A stretch of 64,000 nt of DNA from Tamlana crocina (GCA_040429635.1 CP158972.1:2800001-2864000); one strand, 5' to 3'; positions 1-10,464 are shown, numbered from the stretch's first letter. The notes: a model not told the origin generated them from the letters alone. Numbers and translations: made by a program.

Positions 1-718
1 ATTCCTCACTTGCCAAATAGTTGATAGCTCCCATAAGGTTCTTTCCTTTGGTTTCTTGCCATAGGTATGGAGCGGCAATATCATCAAAATCTTTAGCATG
101 TGGCTCCCATGCTTTTTGAAAACCGAGTGCATTGGTAGACACATCAAAATCAGTATAGGCGAGTAAATTCTCGGGAGCATCCACTCCCAATTTTATAAAA
201 TATTTTTGGCTGTCCGCAAACTTGAGATATGATTCACCAACATACTGCAACTTTCCTTTAGCCCTATTGTCAACACCCGTTTTATCAGATTCTGTAATGG
301 TAAAACTACCCGTTTGCCCATCCACAAAACCGGCATTTGAGGCATTGGACACATCTTCTGCAATGGCAACATTTTCTCCTTCCTTAAAAGAAACGTTATA
401 GGTCCATTCCCCAATAGCATTGGGCGTAAAACGGACCTGCCAAATATCTCCTTTATCTGCACTTGTATTGGCAGCATTGCCATCGGCAGCATAAAACCCT
501 GGGATAACAAATGTGTTTTCACCATTTTTGAACGTTACATCCAAGCGATAGTTCAAAAATGGATTGTTAGCATCCATTTCACTAGTTTCCGGACCTTTAA
601 AATTAAGCACAATTCTGTGCCACTTTTTTAATTGACCATCAATTTTAGCAACCTTTTGTTGTTGACAAGAACTGAGAATTAGGAGAAAGAAGAATAGAAA
701 ATTAAGAAGTTTATTCAT
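1..718 (-). CDS. DUF5060-domain lipoprotein, 3' end cut by window edge
   Basis: Reading from 718 down to the window edge gives 239 codons with no stop, so the C-terminal part lies outside. The N-terminus is a lipoprotein signal (hydrophobic stretch ending LILSSC, then QQQK), so the protein is probably anchored in a membrane. Residues about 30-130 carry a DUF5060-like pattern: FKGPETSE, a NPFLNYRLDVTF strand, a GFYAADG loop and a RFTPNAIGEWTY strand. DUF5060 usually precedes a glycoside-hydrolase-like barrel (DUF4038/apiosidase type), and the motif KNLMGAINYLA near the cut fits its start. The gene follows the BNR-4 lyase by 11 bp and is probably cotranscribed with it. A role in handling polysaccharide fragments is inferred; the substrate is unknown. 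Confidence 0.75.
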   Translation of the reverse strand, partial: MNKLLNFLFFFLLILSSCQQQKVAKIDGQLKKWHRIVLNFKGPETSEMDANNPFLNYRLDVTFKNGENTFVIPGFYAADGNAANTSADKGDIWQVRFTPNAIGEWTYNVSFKEGENVAIAEDVSNASNAGFVDGQTGSFTITESDKTGVDNRAKGKLQYVGESYLKFADSQKYFIKLGVDAPENLLAYTDFDVSTNALGFQKAWEPHAKDFDDIAAPYLWQETKGKNLMGAINYLASEE

Positions 719-729
719 TTTATATTGAC

Positions 730-2826
730 TTAATCAACAACTATTTTTTTAACTAGCTTACTATTTTCGTTGGATAATTCTAAAAAATAAATCCCTTGAG
801 TTTGGTTTGAAAAGTCTACTTTGTTTTCAGAAACACTTCCACTTTGAATAACTTGACCTTGAATATTAAATAAGTTATACTTAAAGTTTTGACTATTAGA
901 TTTAACGTTGAAAACACCTTTGCTAGGATTAGGATAAACCAATACTTTTGGGATATTAAAGTCGTTTGCACTTAAAGCTGTCTTCAACTCAAACTCAATT
1001 TTATCAGGTTCGCTTGATAATGATCTTCGTTGCGTAAGCCTTACTGTGTTTTCACCTTGATTTAAAGTAATATTTGGAATTCTTGTCTCTAAATATATAT
1101 TCCAGTCAAAGGTCCTTGTAATTAAAACATCGTCGTATAAAGTTCCGTTTATTTCAATATCCATGATGGAATCATCTCTATTTCTATTTGCTGCAAAAAG
1201 AATAAAATCATAAGTACCAGCAGTGGCAACTTGAAATTTATGTTCTATAAACTGATTTGAAGCAAAAGCGTCTATATATTCTCCTCCTGATGCCGAAGTA
1301 CTCGACCCTATATTTATGTCAGTACTAGCTGTTGTATAATCTTCAGCTTCTAATGCTATTAAAACTGGGGCATTAGTTTCTGATAATGTAAATTCCTGAA
1401 AATACAATGGGCGCTTATCTCCAACTCCTGGTGTATTGTTCCCTGTATCTTCCATGAGATAAACATATAGTTTATTACCAGTAACGAAAGCATCAAAATG
1501 AGCGAAATTTAAAGACTCTGTTCCAGTATATACTATTTCCCAATCACTTGCACCTTCTAATGTTGTTTTTATATTGACCTTTCCTGCTATAAGCTCTACC
1601 ATAAACACATGATTTTTATAGCTATAAATTTCCCCACGAACTTGTGGATTTGGGATGAGCCCATCTACATTGCTAGAAAAATTAATATCAGTAGCCAACT
1701 TGTAATAGTGTACATTTCTATTATCAACACGTTGCACAAAATGAATCGCACCATTTTCAGTAACTGTCCACGCTGGATCGGAAGACGAACGAGGCAATGA
1801 AACTGTCCCATAATCATCTCCTGGTTGTGCTATTTGAACCGGATCTGAATTAGGATTAATATTATTTCTGATTGGTAAAGCAATAGAAGTATCATTTACA
1901 TCAAACCAAGGTGTAGATGCGTTTGCAGGAATTCCGTTGGTGTATGCATAATATAATCCGCTATTTAACATATACCCATTACTAGTATTTGTATCACTAT
2001 TAGTGGAGTATCGTATAGAAAAACCAGAATAAAATTTGCCGTTTAAAAAGCGCTCACCACCATACATATTGTTTCTATTAGGTAACGCAAGCGTACCTTC
2101 ATGAAATAACCAATTATCACTCCACACACTACCATCATAATGTGCTAAAAGTATATCGCCATTACCTGAACCACCTTGCCTGTATCTCGCAATTAAACTT
2201 CCATTATCAGCTCTGTGGATCATCGGGTAAGTCATACGCTCATAGTCCTCTCCGGATTTTAAATAATTTCGCTTAGGATTAAAAATATCCAAAGTAAACT
2301 CATTATCAGGTACAAAAGCCATGTTTGATTTTGAAACTGAATAATTAAAGAAATGATTGGGCAATGAAGATGACCTATACGCATGCATGTCATATAATAT
2401 ATGAATGGTATTATCAATTGTACTTACGCCAATAGCAGCTGTATTATGAGAATCGCCACGTATACCTGTACCATTTAGAAGTTCACCGCCTTGTCCTACA
2501 TGTTGGTGCGGAAATTCAATAGTAACCCAATTGGAATTTGGTACATTCAAATTCTTTCTTGACAACATTAAATTTCGTGCATCCATACCTCCTTTGTACC
2601 AAGTAACAAAGGCATAACCGTTAACAACATCTACACAATCGCCATGTGGTGTTATTCTTGGAGAAAACCTATAGTTTACATTCCTAGTTCCTGCAAAATA
2701 CAAACCGCCTTCACCATCACCAGACACTCTAGTTGAACTGTCTAATGTGGCAACTAATTCCTTTTGAGCTTCAACTAAAGAACAAAACACTAATAACAAA
2801 AACAATACAAAGTAACTCTTTTTCAT
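730..2826 (-). CDS. Secreted BNR-4 family polysaccharide lyase (PL24/PL25-like, probable ulvan lyase) with CBM and T9SS tail
   Basis: The 698-residue protein starts with a signal peptide (MKKSYFVLFLLLVFCSLVEA). Residues about 25-485 look like a BNR-4 seven-bladed propeller: GDSHNT at 124-129, a DMH at 146-148, and RYRQGGSGNGD around 214-224. His127, His148, Tyr195 or Tyr200 and Arg214 or Arg216 are candidate catalytic residues by analogy with PL24/PL25 ulvan lyases. Residues about 490-615 (EAEDYTTAS, NGTLYDDVLI) look like a CBM6/35 beta-sandwich. The last 75 residues (YPNPSKGVFNV, ending LVKKIVVD) are a type A T9SS sorting domain, so the enzyme is secreted or surface-bound. Ulvan as substrate is inferred from the adjacent sulfatase-rhamnosidase. 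Other BNR-4 activities remain possible. Confidence 0.75.
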   Translation of the reverse strand: MKKSYFVLFLLLVFCSLVEAQKELVATLDSSTRVSGDGEGGLYFAGTRNVNYRFSPRITPHGDCVDVVNGYAFVTWYKGGMDARNLMLSRKNLNVPNSNWVTIEFPHQHVGQGGELLNGTGIRGDSHNTAAIGVSTIDNTIHILYDMHAYRSSSLPNHFFNYSVSKSNMAFVPDNEFTLDIFNPKRNYLKSGEDYERMTYPMIHRADNGSLIARYRQGGSGNGDILLAHYDGSVWSDNWLFHEGTLALPNRNNMYGGERFLNGKFYSGFSIRYSTNSDTNTSNGYMLNSGLYYAYTNGIPANASTPWFDVNDTSIALPIRNNINPNSDPVQIAQPGDDYGTVSLPRSSSDPAWTVTENGAIHFVQRVDNRNVHYYKLATDINFSSNVDGLIPNPQVRGEIYSYKNHVFMVELIAGKVNIKTTLEGASDWEIVYTGTESLNFAHFDAFVTGNKLYVYLMEDTGNNTPGVGDKRPLYFQEFTLSETNAPVLIALEAEDYTTASTDINIGSSTSASGGEYIDAFASNQFIEHKFQVATAGTYDFILFAANRNRDDSIMDIEINGTLYDDVLITRTFDWNIYLETRIPNITLNQGENTVRLTQRRSLSSEPDKIEFELKTALSANDFNIPKVLVYPNPSKGVFNVKSNSQNFKYNLFNIQGQVIQSGSVSENKVDFSNQTQGIYFLELSNENSKLVKKIVVD

Positions 2827-2875
2827 TTTTCTAATTTTATTTTAATTATTTGTCCTTATTGCTTTAGAAGACTTA

Positions 2876-2912
2876 CAAAAAAGCCAGTAAAAACATAATC
2901 TTTTACTGGCCT
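2876..2912 (-). terminator. Rho-independent terminator after the sulfatase-GH78 gene
   Basis: A perfect 10-bp stem GCCAGTAAAA/TTTTACTGGC (2883-2892 with 2901-2910) is followed, on the minus strand, by a run of Ts. It lies between the sulfatase-GH78 stop and the lyase start, so it should end or attenuate the upstream operon. The lyase and DUF5060 genes may then have their own promoter or depend on readthrough. Confidence 0.75.
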
Positions 2913-2935
2913 TATAATTATTTATTCATTCTTCT

Positions 2936-5900
2936 TTAAAATGAATTAATTTTAAGCTGAATAGTGTGTTTACCTGGTGACAATCTTATATATTTAAAAG
3001 CAGATGGTACTTTTTCACCATTATAGATTAGGTCTTTACCTCCTAAGTCATTTAGTGAAAATTCGCCAACCATATTTCCTGGAATTTCAATTTCATAAGT
3101 TTGCAACCTTGGCCCATTATGAGTGTACTTTGCTTTTATAGATCCGCGTACTGTTGGTACAACTATTTCACTGGACTTCAGCTTACCCATTTGTGGTTTT
3201 ATTGTAGCAATACCAAACCCTGGAGTTTTTGGCTTTATACCCCATAATCCTCTTGGTATTATATTAGCAGGTGCTGCGCCCCAAGCATGATTCCAATCTA
3301 AGTTCACTTTATACTCATAATCCCAAGCCTCTAAGGTAATCGTTGAACCTACCCTAATCATATTGTACCAACTTCTTTTTGCTTTACTCGTTAATAACTC
3401 AAGTGCATAATCTTCTTCTCCTGCATTATATAAACCATCCATTAAAAATTGTGCTCCGTAAACACTACAGGCTAAGCCTCTGGATTTTACGTAATCTACA
3501 ACAGAGTCAAAATGTTCCTTAGGCACCAAACCAAAGGCTAATGGCATCATATTGGCATGCAATGAAGCATGGTCTGTACCAATACCATCTACATATATTC
3601 CTCGTTCCTTATCAAACATTTGCTCGTTAACCGCTTTTTTGGCTTTGGCTGCACGATATTCAAAGTCTAATGCTTCTTGCGTTTTTCCTAAGAGCTGAGC
3701 AAATTCTGCCATGATTTTCATGTTTTCATAGAAGAACGAGTTTATTACGGTACTGTAAGGCATGAAAACAAAACCATCGCGTTCTCCTTTAGTTTTACTT
3801 CCTGCAAAATTCTTTGAGGGCCAATCTACAATATCGGTTAACGGCTTTTTGTAACCTTCAGGAAAACCTAACTTTTTCATAAATTCGGCATCTACTTTAG
3901 TAGAAGTAATAAGCCCATCTTCATTGGAAAGTTCATAAAGCGACTTATGTTTTAAAGCTTCATAATAGCGCTCAATAAGCTCGATGTTCCCAGTGTACAT
4001 ATAATCTGCATAGATGAGAAGGGGCACATGTTGTTGCCACTCAGTTGGCCATGTGGGGTTTTGCATAAAATACTCAATGGTTCTTCTTGCCATGGCATAC
4101 TCCCTGTCGGTGGTATAATGACTTAGCTGGTTTAGGTAGGCGTCTGCTTCGTAAGGAATACGCTCTCTGTCACCATCAACATACAAACCATTGAAGGTTG
4201 TTGCCTTTATGGAGTATTTACATAAATCCCAAACTTGATTCAATATATCGTTATCACTTTCAAAATTACTGGCTTTGTCATCCCAATAGGTACGAAATGC
4301 CAGTTGCTCAACATCGCTTAATTTGATTTCCGACTGAGTGCCTTCAATTTCGGCATACCTAAACGGCACTAGAGGCGGGAAACCATCTGGCAACGGAATG
4401 GCCATATTAGGCCTTGTATTTCTTTCATCTGTTTGAACAGGAATTCTGTACGAGGTTTTGCCAGGCTTTACGTTAATCTTTAATTCTTGGTAGCGTATGT
4501 TACTTTTGGCTGGAGGCGTTCTGTTAACGTTTCCTTTATCGTCAACCATTTCGCCAACTCTTACGGTTAAAGTATGTGGGGTTTCCGCATGGTAAGTAAA
4601 ATCCATAGTGGCAAAAGCGGCTTTACCAAAATCGATAAAATATACGCCATTTCTATTTTCAAATTTTGTTGGTTTTATTTTATCCGTAACAAATTTATTT
4701 TCGGTAGAAATGATATAGCTATCACTTTTTCCCGTAGTAAATTTTTGAGCTTTTGAATAATCAACCAGTCGATTTTCTTCGTCCCAAATTCTAACTTTCC
4801 AATAATAGGTTTTGCCTATTTCTAAAGCGTTACCTTGGTATTCTACATCTGTAGATTGAGATGAGCGTACTTGGCCGCTATCCCAAACGTTACCGTTATT
4901 AGCATTGATACTGGCTTGGTTTGATGCGACCAATATCTGGTAAGCCGATTGAAATGTTGAACCTAAAGGCACCGTCCAACCAAACTCTGGTTTCAAATCG
5001 AATACCTCAACTTCTGTTTCTGGCTCTCTTATCAACTCAACTGTCAAATCGGTTGGTGCGGCTCTGTATTCATTACTATTTTCAGCTATTAGTTCATCAA
5101 GTTTTGCACGAAGCTTATCTGCTACTTTTTGATATTTTTTCTTCCCGATTAAGTTATTAACTTCTTTTGGATCTTTCTTGAGGTTATAAAGCTCTTCAAT
5201 GGTTTTATCGTTTACATAACGGAAATATTTCCATTCTTCGGTGCGTACCCCCTCACTTGGCGGAATGTTTTCAAAATCCCATAAATGCTCTATAAGAATT
5301 GTATCTCTACCCATGGTATTTGTTTCTTGCTTTACAATGGGCATTAAACTTTTACCCTGCCAAGATTCCGGAGCCTTTATTCCTGCTAAATCGGCTATGG
5401 TTGATGGCACATCAATATTAAGTGCCATATCGGTTATATCTTGATGCTTATTTACTCGGGGATCAAAAACGATTAACGGTACACGCACCGAGTTGTCGTA
5501 CATTAACCACTTTCCGGCCAATTGACGTTCGCCTAAAAAGTAGCCGTTATCACCCATTAAAATGATAACCGTGTTTTTATCTACTCCCTTTTCTTTTAGC
5601 TTCTCCCTAATTTTTTTGATTTCCAAGTCTATTCCTGAAATCATTCTGTAATAGCCTTTTAAACTGTGTTGGTACTTTTCAGGAGTATCGTAACGCCAAG
5701 TCCAGCGCAATCTATTAAACCCATCTCTAACGGCCTTTGGCTGTGCTTCAAAATACTTATCCTCTCCTAATTCTGGACCAGGAATAGTGGTATTTTGCAA
5801 AAGATTGTCGGTGGTATTTTGCCAAAAGTATTGTTCGGGTGCACCGTCATGGGCATGAGGCGCGCTAAAGCTTAATGACAAACAAAATGGTTTTTCATTT

Positions 5901-6460
5901 TTAGCATTCTTTTCAATAAAATCGAGTGCCTGTTGCCCGGTATACCTCGTTAAGTGAACGGTATCTTTATCTATAGTCTTATAGTAATAACCTCGTCTAT
6001 CTTTAAACCTGTTATTGCGGTCATAGTCATCATGCTCATCAAATTGCTTATCTAAATCGTTATAACGCACACCATACTTACCGTAAAAACCAGTATAGTA
6101 ACCATTATCCTTTAAAAGCTTCGGATATGAATTTGCCATATACTCCTCACGAACGTTCCCTGTTTGGAAATTGAAATTGTGTGACCTCTCGTGAAGCCCT
6201 GTTAATATGCTTGCCCTACTCGCAGCGCAGATAGGAGTAGTAACAACAGCACTATGAAAATACGCCCCCGACTGAGCCAAGTTATCCATCTCTGGAGTAT
6301 CAACATATTTATTTCCGGCATAACCAATAGCATCAAACCGTTGATCATCGGTAAGTATAAAAATGATATTTGGTTTATCACTATTACTATTTTGAGCTTT
6401 GGCTACATTCAAACTAGCCAATACACTTATTACTGTAATTAAAAAAATGTTTTTATACAT
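2936..6460 (-). CDS. Bifunctional S1 sulfatase - GH78 alpha-L-rhamnosidase fusion
   Basis: One 1174-residue protein joins two enzymes. After a signal peptide (to about residue 22), residues 29-460 are a formylglycine sulfatase of family S1: metal ligands in ILTDDQR and the CAASR maturation motif with Cys78. From about residue 468 comes a GH78 rhamnosidase: an N-terminal immunoglobulin-like domain ([20 protein letters not shown]), a middle beta-sandwich, and an (alpha/alpha)6 barrel carrying [12 protein letters not shown] near residues 760-772, where the GH78 acidic catalytic residues lie. There is no T9SS tail, so it is probably periplasmic. The same fusion is known in the ulvan locus of Formosa agariphila. 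It should remove sulfate and then rhamnose from ulvan oligosaccharides. Its start is 3 bp from the preceding oxidoreductase gene, which implies cotranscription. Confidence 0.88.
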   Translation of the reverse strand: MYKNIFLITVISVLASLNVAKAQNSNSDKPNIIFILTDDQRFDAIGYAGNKYVDTPEMDNLAQSGAYFHSAVVTTPICAASRASILTGLHERSHNFNFQTGNVREEYMANSYPKLLKDNGYYTGFYGKYGVRYNDLDKQFDEHDDYDRNNRFKDRRGYYYKTIDKDTVHLTRYTGQQALDFIEKNAKNEKPFCLSLSFSAPHAHDGAPEQYFWQNTTDNLLQNTTIPGPELGEDKYFEAQPKAVRDGFNRLRWTWRYDTPEKYQHSLKGYYRMISGIDLEIKKIREKLKEKGVDKNTVIILMGDNGYFLGERQLAGKWLMYDNSVRVPLIVFDPRVNKHQDITDMALNIDVPSTIADLAGIKAPESWQGKSLMPIVKQETNTMGRDTILIEHLWDFENIPPSEGVRTEEWKYFRYVNDKTIEELYNLKKDPKEVNNLIGKKKYQKVADKLRAKLDELIAENSNEYRAAPTDLTVELIREPETEVEVFDLKPEFGWTVPLGSTFQSAYQILVASNQASINANNGNVWDSGQVRSSQSTDVEYQGNALEIGKTYYWKVRIWDEENRLVDYSKAQKFTTGKSDSYIISTENKFVTDKIKPTKFENRNGVYFIDFGKAAFATMDFTYHAETPHTLTVRVGEMVDDKGNVNRTPPAKSNIRYQELKINVKPGKTSYRIPVQTDERNTRPNMAIPLPDGFPPLVPFRYAEIEGTQSEIKLSDVEQLAFRTYWDDKASNFESDNDILNQVWDLCKYSIKATTFNGLYVDGDRERIPYEADAYLNQLSHYTTDREYAMARRTIEYFMQNPTWPTEWQQHVPLLIYADYMYTGNIELIERYYEALKHKSLYELSNEDGLITSTKVDAEFMKKLGFPEGYKKPLTDIVDWPSKNFAGSKTKGERDGFVFMPYSTVINSFFYENMKIMAEFAQLLGKTQEALDFEYRAAKAKKAVNEQMFDKERGIYVDGIGTDHASLHANMMPLAFGLVPKEHFDSVVDYVKSRGLACSVYGAQFLMDGLYNAGEEDYALELLTSKAKRSWYNMIRVGSTITLEAWDYEYKVNLDWNHAWGAAPANIIPRGLWGIKPKTPGFGIATIKPQMGKLKSSEIVVPTVRGSIKAKYTHNGPRLQTYEIEIPGNMVGEFSLNDLGGKDLIYNGEKVPSAFKYIRLSPGKHTIQLKINSF

Positions 6461-6463
6461 ATC

Positions 6464-7675
6464 TTAGTTTAGTTTATAACTTAATATTTTATGAAATTCG
6501 GCAGGCCACTCGACCACTTTATTTTCGTATAGGGCATCAAGTCCCATCTGGACACAAACCGCTGTATTTGCACCTGTATTAATATTTGATTTAGGTTGTT
6601 TTTGGTTATCGATTGCTTTTTTAAAATCCAATAGGGCTTGTTCACTCGGGTTTAAGTGCTCTACATTCAAGGAATAGCCTTTTTCTTCATCCCATGAATT
6701 TGTGGCACCGCTAACGCCATCAACGTCCGTAACTATCTTATTTTTCTTTCCTTCAGGATAAAACCATGCTTTTTTGGTATCTATAACTATCGTGCCTTTA
6801 TCACCTAATACCTTTATTTGGTAACCATTATTGGCATTACCTGTTAAACAGGTAAATTTTGCTTTAACACCACTTGGATATGAATAGATTAGGTGTACAT
6901 TGTCAAAGGTTTCCCTCCCATCCTTCCAGTAATCAATACCTCCGGTACCAAAAACCTGACTTGGCACTTCATTTAAAACCCAATTCACAAAATCGATTTG
7001 ATGCGAACACAACTCAGCCGTTAAACCACCCGAAAACTCTTTATACATTCTCCAGTTTACGGCCTCTTCATATTCTGGCTTTGGTACGGGCCGCCTCCAA
7101 TTACCATGTCGGTTCCATTGACACTCGAAAGCTTGTATTTTACCAACCAAACCATTTTTTATCAACTCATGTACGTGGGTATAAAGCCGAGAACTATGGT
7201 ATTGGTGCCCTGTTTGAAATATTAAATTGGATTGATTTACTTTTTCGACCAAAGTATTAATCCCGCTATACCCCATGGCCAAGGTTTTTTCGCAATACAC
7301 ATGCTTTCCTGCATCAAGGGCATCACAAGCTATTTTTGAATGTGTACTGAATGGCGTGGCCACAATTACAGCATCAACGTTTTTATCCTCCAATAATTTG
7401 CGATAATCAGTGTATCCCATACTCTGGGAGTCTGCTCTCGACAGGCCATTTTCTAATCTAAATGGCAAAACATCGCAAGAAGCCACAACGCTAATTCCAT
7501 CTATTGAGTTGATAATAGAAGTGAGTCCTCCGCCTCTAGCACCTGTACCAATAACCCCAATATTAAGTATATTATTAGCACCGCTACCAGAGAACACATT
7601 ACCGTACAACAATGATGAGCTGGCAATTGCTGCCGAAGCTATTCCTGCTTTTTGTATAAATAATCGTCTTTTCAA
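6464..7675 (-). CDS. Gfo/Idh/MocA family oxidoreductase, Tat-type signal (copy 2)
   Basis: The 403-residue protein starts with MKRRLFIQKAG and a small-residue hydrophobic stretch, a twin-arginine-like signal for export of a folded NAD(P)-enzyme. A Rossmann GVIGTGARGGG motif lies at about 40-50. The usual EKP signature is EKT here (Glu129-Lys130-Thr131), keeping the catalytic lysine. Family members oxidise or reduce sugar hydroxyls, and some act as NAD-dependent glycosidases (GH109). It lies between a second such enzyme and the sulfatase-GH78, with 3-bp gaps on both sides. With the DUF1080 protein upstream, oxidation of glycoside C3 is a reasonable inference. The substrate cannot be read from the sequence. 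Confidence 0.85.
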   Translation of the reverse strand: MKRRLFIQKAGIASAAIASSSLLYGNVFSGSGANNILNIGVIGTGARGGGLTSIINSIDGISVVASCDVLPFRLENGLSRADSQSMGYTDYRKLLEDKNVDAVIVATPFSTHSKIACDALDAGKHVYCEKTLAMGYSGINTLVEKVNQSNLIFQTGHQYHSSRLYTHVHELIKNGLVGKIQAFECQWNRHGNWRRPVPKPEYEEAVNWRMYKEFSGGLTAELCSHQIDFVNWVLNEVPSQVFGTGGIDYWKDGRETFDNVHLIYSYPSGVKAKFTCLTGNANNGYQIKVLGDKGTIVIDTKKAWFYPEGKKNKIVTDVDGVSGATNSWDEEKGYSLNVEHLNPSEQALLDFKKAIDNQKQPKSNINTGANTAVCVQMGLDALYENKVVEWPAEFHKILSYKLN

Positions 7676-7678
7676 ATT

Positions 7679-9022
7679 TTATAGTTTTGGTTCCCAACCT
7701 GGTTCATACTGTCTTGACCATAACTTCATGGCTTCCTTATCGTAAATTCTACCTGTTTGTTCATCAACCTCAAAACCTTTATTTACCCTATACGAGATAT
7801 TTGCATAGTGGGTTAACATTTGTGACATAGCACCAATTTCGATGGGAGAGGTTAAGGCTTCCTTACCTCTAATCGCGTTGAAAAAGTTGACGGTATGCAT
7901 GGTTGACAGGTTTCCGCCACCACCCAAAGCGACTCCGCCTTCTGTGCTACCAGACTTCCATTCATCTATTTTTTCTCCACGTCTATCGAAAAGTTCATAT
8001 CCGCTTCGGTCAATCATTGCAGAGCCCTCCGTTCCCATTATGATGGTGCCTCTGCCTTTACCGTATTTCTTGTATGAATTTCTACTCACACCGTCCCATT
8101 GGATTACCTTGTCTTTTTCGAAAGTGTATGTGGCCAACATTTCATCATACATTTCCCAACCGTCGTCTTGAAAGTGGTTTTTCCACCCCAAAGCCTCGAC
8201 ATGTTTTGGATAGTTTACGTTCAATGCCCAACGTGCTATATCCAACTCGTGCGTTGCATTGTTTCCCATTTCTGCTGTTCCGAAATCCCATCCGTACCAA
8301 TGCCAGTTATAATTCCATGTATCGTGGGTATAATCTTTTCGGGGAGAAGGCCCTTGGAACAAATCCCAATTCAAACCATTGGGAGGTGTTGCCTTTACCG
8401 GTAAAGTTACCTTCCCCCTAGCATTTGCGTAAAACGCAATGGCTTTGTAAGCCTCACCTATTTTTCCATCATGGATTTCCTTTATGACTTTTATACTCTG
8501 CGCAGAGGAGCGTTGTTGATTCCCCATCTGCACTACTTTATTATATTTTTTTTGTGCAGCAACAACCAGCTCATTTTCGTGAGGGTTATGGCTACATGGT
8601 TTTTCTAGATAAACATGTTTACCCGCTTTCATAGCCATTATAGCTCCGGGGGTGTGCCAGTGATCTGGGGTAGCCATAAAAACGGCATCAACCTCTTTAT
8701 CGCCCAGTATCTTACGGATATCTTCCTCTAAGCTTGGCTTGTAGTTGATTTTTTCACCCACCTTTTTAAGTGCCTTATCCATTTGACTAGGCATCACATC
8801 ACATAAGTAACTTATACGGGCATTACTCTGTTTAGTAATTATCCCATCTATAAAAGCTCCATATCGTCTTCCTAAACCCTGAATAGCCACATTTATCCGG
8901 TCATTGGCACCAATTACATTATTATAACTTTGTGCCGTCATGGCATTTACACCACTGCCTATGGTTATTCCTGCTGTTGCCAATGTAGCTTTCTTTAAAA
9001 AATCCCTTCTTTTGTTATCCAT
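7679..9022 (-). CDS. Gfo/Idh/MocA family oxidoreductase, Tat signal (copy 1)
   Basis: This 447-residue protein begins MDNKRRDFLKKATLATAG, a clear twin-arginine signal. The nucleotide-binding region is around NVAIQGLGRRYGA (44-56), and the EKP signature is intact (Glu140-Lys141-Pro142), followed by the C-terminal sugar-binding region with the W-H-W-Y-G-W-D-F-G stretch. It shares the family with the next gene but is longer and clearly diverged, so the pair is not a recent duplication. It starts 2 bp after the DUF1080 lipoprotein gene. A periplasmic sugar oxidation step that makes 3-keto intermediates is inferred from this context. Confidence 0.87.
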   Translation of the reverse strand: MDNKRRDFLKKATLATAGITIGSGVNAMTAQSYNNVIGANDRINVAIQGLGRRYGAFIDGIITKQSNARISYLCDVMPSQMDKALKKVGEKINYKPSLEEDIRKILGDKEVDAVFMATPDHWHTPGAIMAMKAGKHVYLEKPCSHNPHENELVVAAQKKYNKVVQMGNQQRSSAQSIKVIKEIHDGKIGEAYKAIAFYANARGKVTLPVKATPPNGLNWDLFQGPSPRKDYTHDTWNYNWHWYGWDFGTAEMGNNATHELDIARWALNVNYPKHVEALGWKNHFQDDGWEMYDEMLATYTFEKDKVIQWDGVSRNSYKKYGKGRGTIIMGTEGSAMIDRSGYELFDRRGEKIDEWKSGSTEGGVALGGGGNLSTMHTVNFFNAIRGKEALTSPIEIGAMSQMLTHYANISYRVNKGFEVDEQTGRIYDKEAMKLWSRQYEPGWEPKL

Positions 9023-9024
9023 AA

Positions 9025-10413
9025 TTATTTCTTCTTTGGCACACGAATTTTAATATTTCTAAACGCCACTTTATCTCCGTGATCCTGCAACAAAATTTGT
9101 CCTTTCTCCAACATACCAAAGTTTGGCCATTTTTCGTATTTACTTTCAGACACCAGTTTTAAAAACGCATCGCTTCCTCGGTCGTACTCCAACACCTTTA
9201 CTCCATTTAACCAATGTTCTACATGATTATTAATCGATTTTATGTGCGCCGTGTTCCACTCACCGATCGGATTTATAGGCTTATTAGGATCGGCCTGAAT
9301 TAAATCGTAAAGCGAAGCTACCGTTCTGCTCCCCTCATGCGAACCCAACTTTGCATCAGGATGTAAATTGTCATCCAATATTTGATATTCCAAGCCTATG
9401 GACGAACCAGGACCTTTGTTAATTTCGGTATCTACATAATATTTTATACCGCTGTTGGCTCCTGGCGTTAGTTTAAAATCTACCTTTAATTCGAAATCGC
9501 TATAAGAGTCTTCCGTTACAATATCTCCACCTGCGGCAGATTCTGCTCCACCAGTATCGGCCACTATCAACTCACCGTTTTCAATAGACCAGCCCTTTTC
9601 CGGAAATCCATCAAGTTTAGCTCCTCGCCAGCCCTTGGTGGTTTTTCCATCCCAAAGCATTATCCAGCCATTTTTCTCCTCAAGCACCGTCAGGTTGTTT
9701 TTAGTTATAACAGGTTTTAGCGGTGATGTTCTGGAATATTGAGACAGGTTTTTAGTTAATATTTTAGCATTTCTCCATTTTACTTGCTTACCCAGTTTTT
9801 CTTTACTTTTCCCTATGGAGTGCACTTGCAACCCTATAAACCCTGATGCCGTTTTATCATCAATCAAATAGGCCGCAGGCACATTGTTTACCCATGTTTT
9901 AATAGTATCTCCTATGGCCTCTATTCTATAATGGTTCCAGTCGTTTTGCTTAAATGCTTTTTGCGCATCTTTATTGTGCTCTAGTGTATTGAGCCATTTC
10001 CGCCTACCCTCATCGTAAATACCTCCACTCCACGACCGTTTTGAAGGATCTATTTCTACTTGATAACCATGTACACGGCCATTTTCATAATACGGATAAC
10101 TATTACTTCGAATTTGTATTCCGGAATTCATTACCGAATCAGCATTAAACTCAATCTCCAAAATAAAATCATCATACATTTTATCTGTAGTTAAAAACGT
10201 ATTGGGTGTATTGGCCGCAGTAGTTCCTATTATAATACCATTTTCATTTTTATAGGTTGCTTCACCGCCTTTGATATTCCAACCTTGCAGAGAGCTATCT
10301 GTTATTAATTGTTTCCAAGGAATTTTGTTAGCCTCATTTTTACAGGAGTACAAGCCCAATACTGTTATTATTGTGAGAACCAAACTTAATTGAATATTTT
10401 TAACAATTTTCAT
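9025..10413 (-). CDS. Tandem DUF1080 (3-keto-disaccharide hydrolase-like) lipoprotein
   Basis: The start at 10413 is preferred over the in-frame ATG 39 bp upstream because it gives a clean lipoprotein signal (MKIVKNIQLSLVLTIITVLGLYSC, written here only as a motif region of residues 1-24, with the lipid-bearing Cys at 24). Two DUF1080 jelly-roll domains follow. The first spans about 30-215 (SSLQGWN, ILEIEFNADSVMNSGIQIRS). The second spans about 245-460 (GWIMLWDGKTTKGW, LKVDFKLTPGANSGIKYY, ending FRNIKIRVPKK). DUF1080 proteins cleave 3-keto-glycosides. As first gene of the operon with two exported oxidoreductases, it probably performs the elimination or hydrolysis step at the membrane. Enzyme activity of each half is not proven by sequence. 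Confidence 0.87.
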   Translation of the reverse strand: MKIVKNIQLSLVLTIITVLGLYSCKNEANKIPWKQLITDSSLQGWNIKGGEATYKNENGIIIGTTAANTPNTFLTTDKMYDDFILEIEFNADSVMNSGIQIRSNSYPYYENGRVHGYQVEIDPSKRSWSGGIYDEGRRKWLNTLEHNKDAQKAFKQNDWNHYRIEAIGDTIKTWVNNVPAAYLIDDKTASGFIGLQVHSIGKSKEKLGKQVKWRNAKILTKNLSQYSRTSPLKPVITKNNLTVLEEKNGWIMLWDGKTTKGWRGAKLDGFPEKGWSIENGELIVADTGGAESAAGGDIVTEDSYSDFELKVDFKLTPGANSGIKYYVDTEINKGPGSSIGLEYQILDDNLHPDAKLGSHEGSRTVASLYDLIQADPNKPINPIGEWNTAHIKSINNHVEHWLNGVKVLEYDRGSDAFLKLVSESKYEKWPNFGMLEKGQILLQDHGDKVAFRNIKIRVPKKK

Positions 10414-10464
10414 TATCTGTATTTTTATTTTGGATGTTTGAATTTGAAACAATTGCTAGACGAA

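Noticed and set aside
193-525. 110-residue open frame at the left edge
   Set aside because: It is a shadow of the DUF5060 lipoprotein gene, which reads through this region in another frame with a proper signal peptide.
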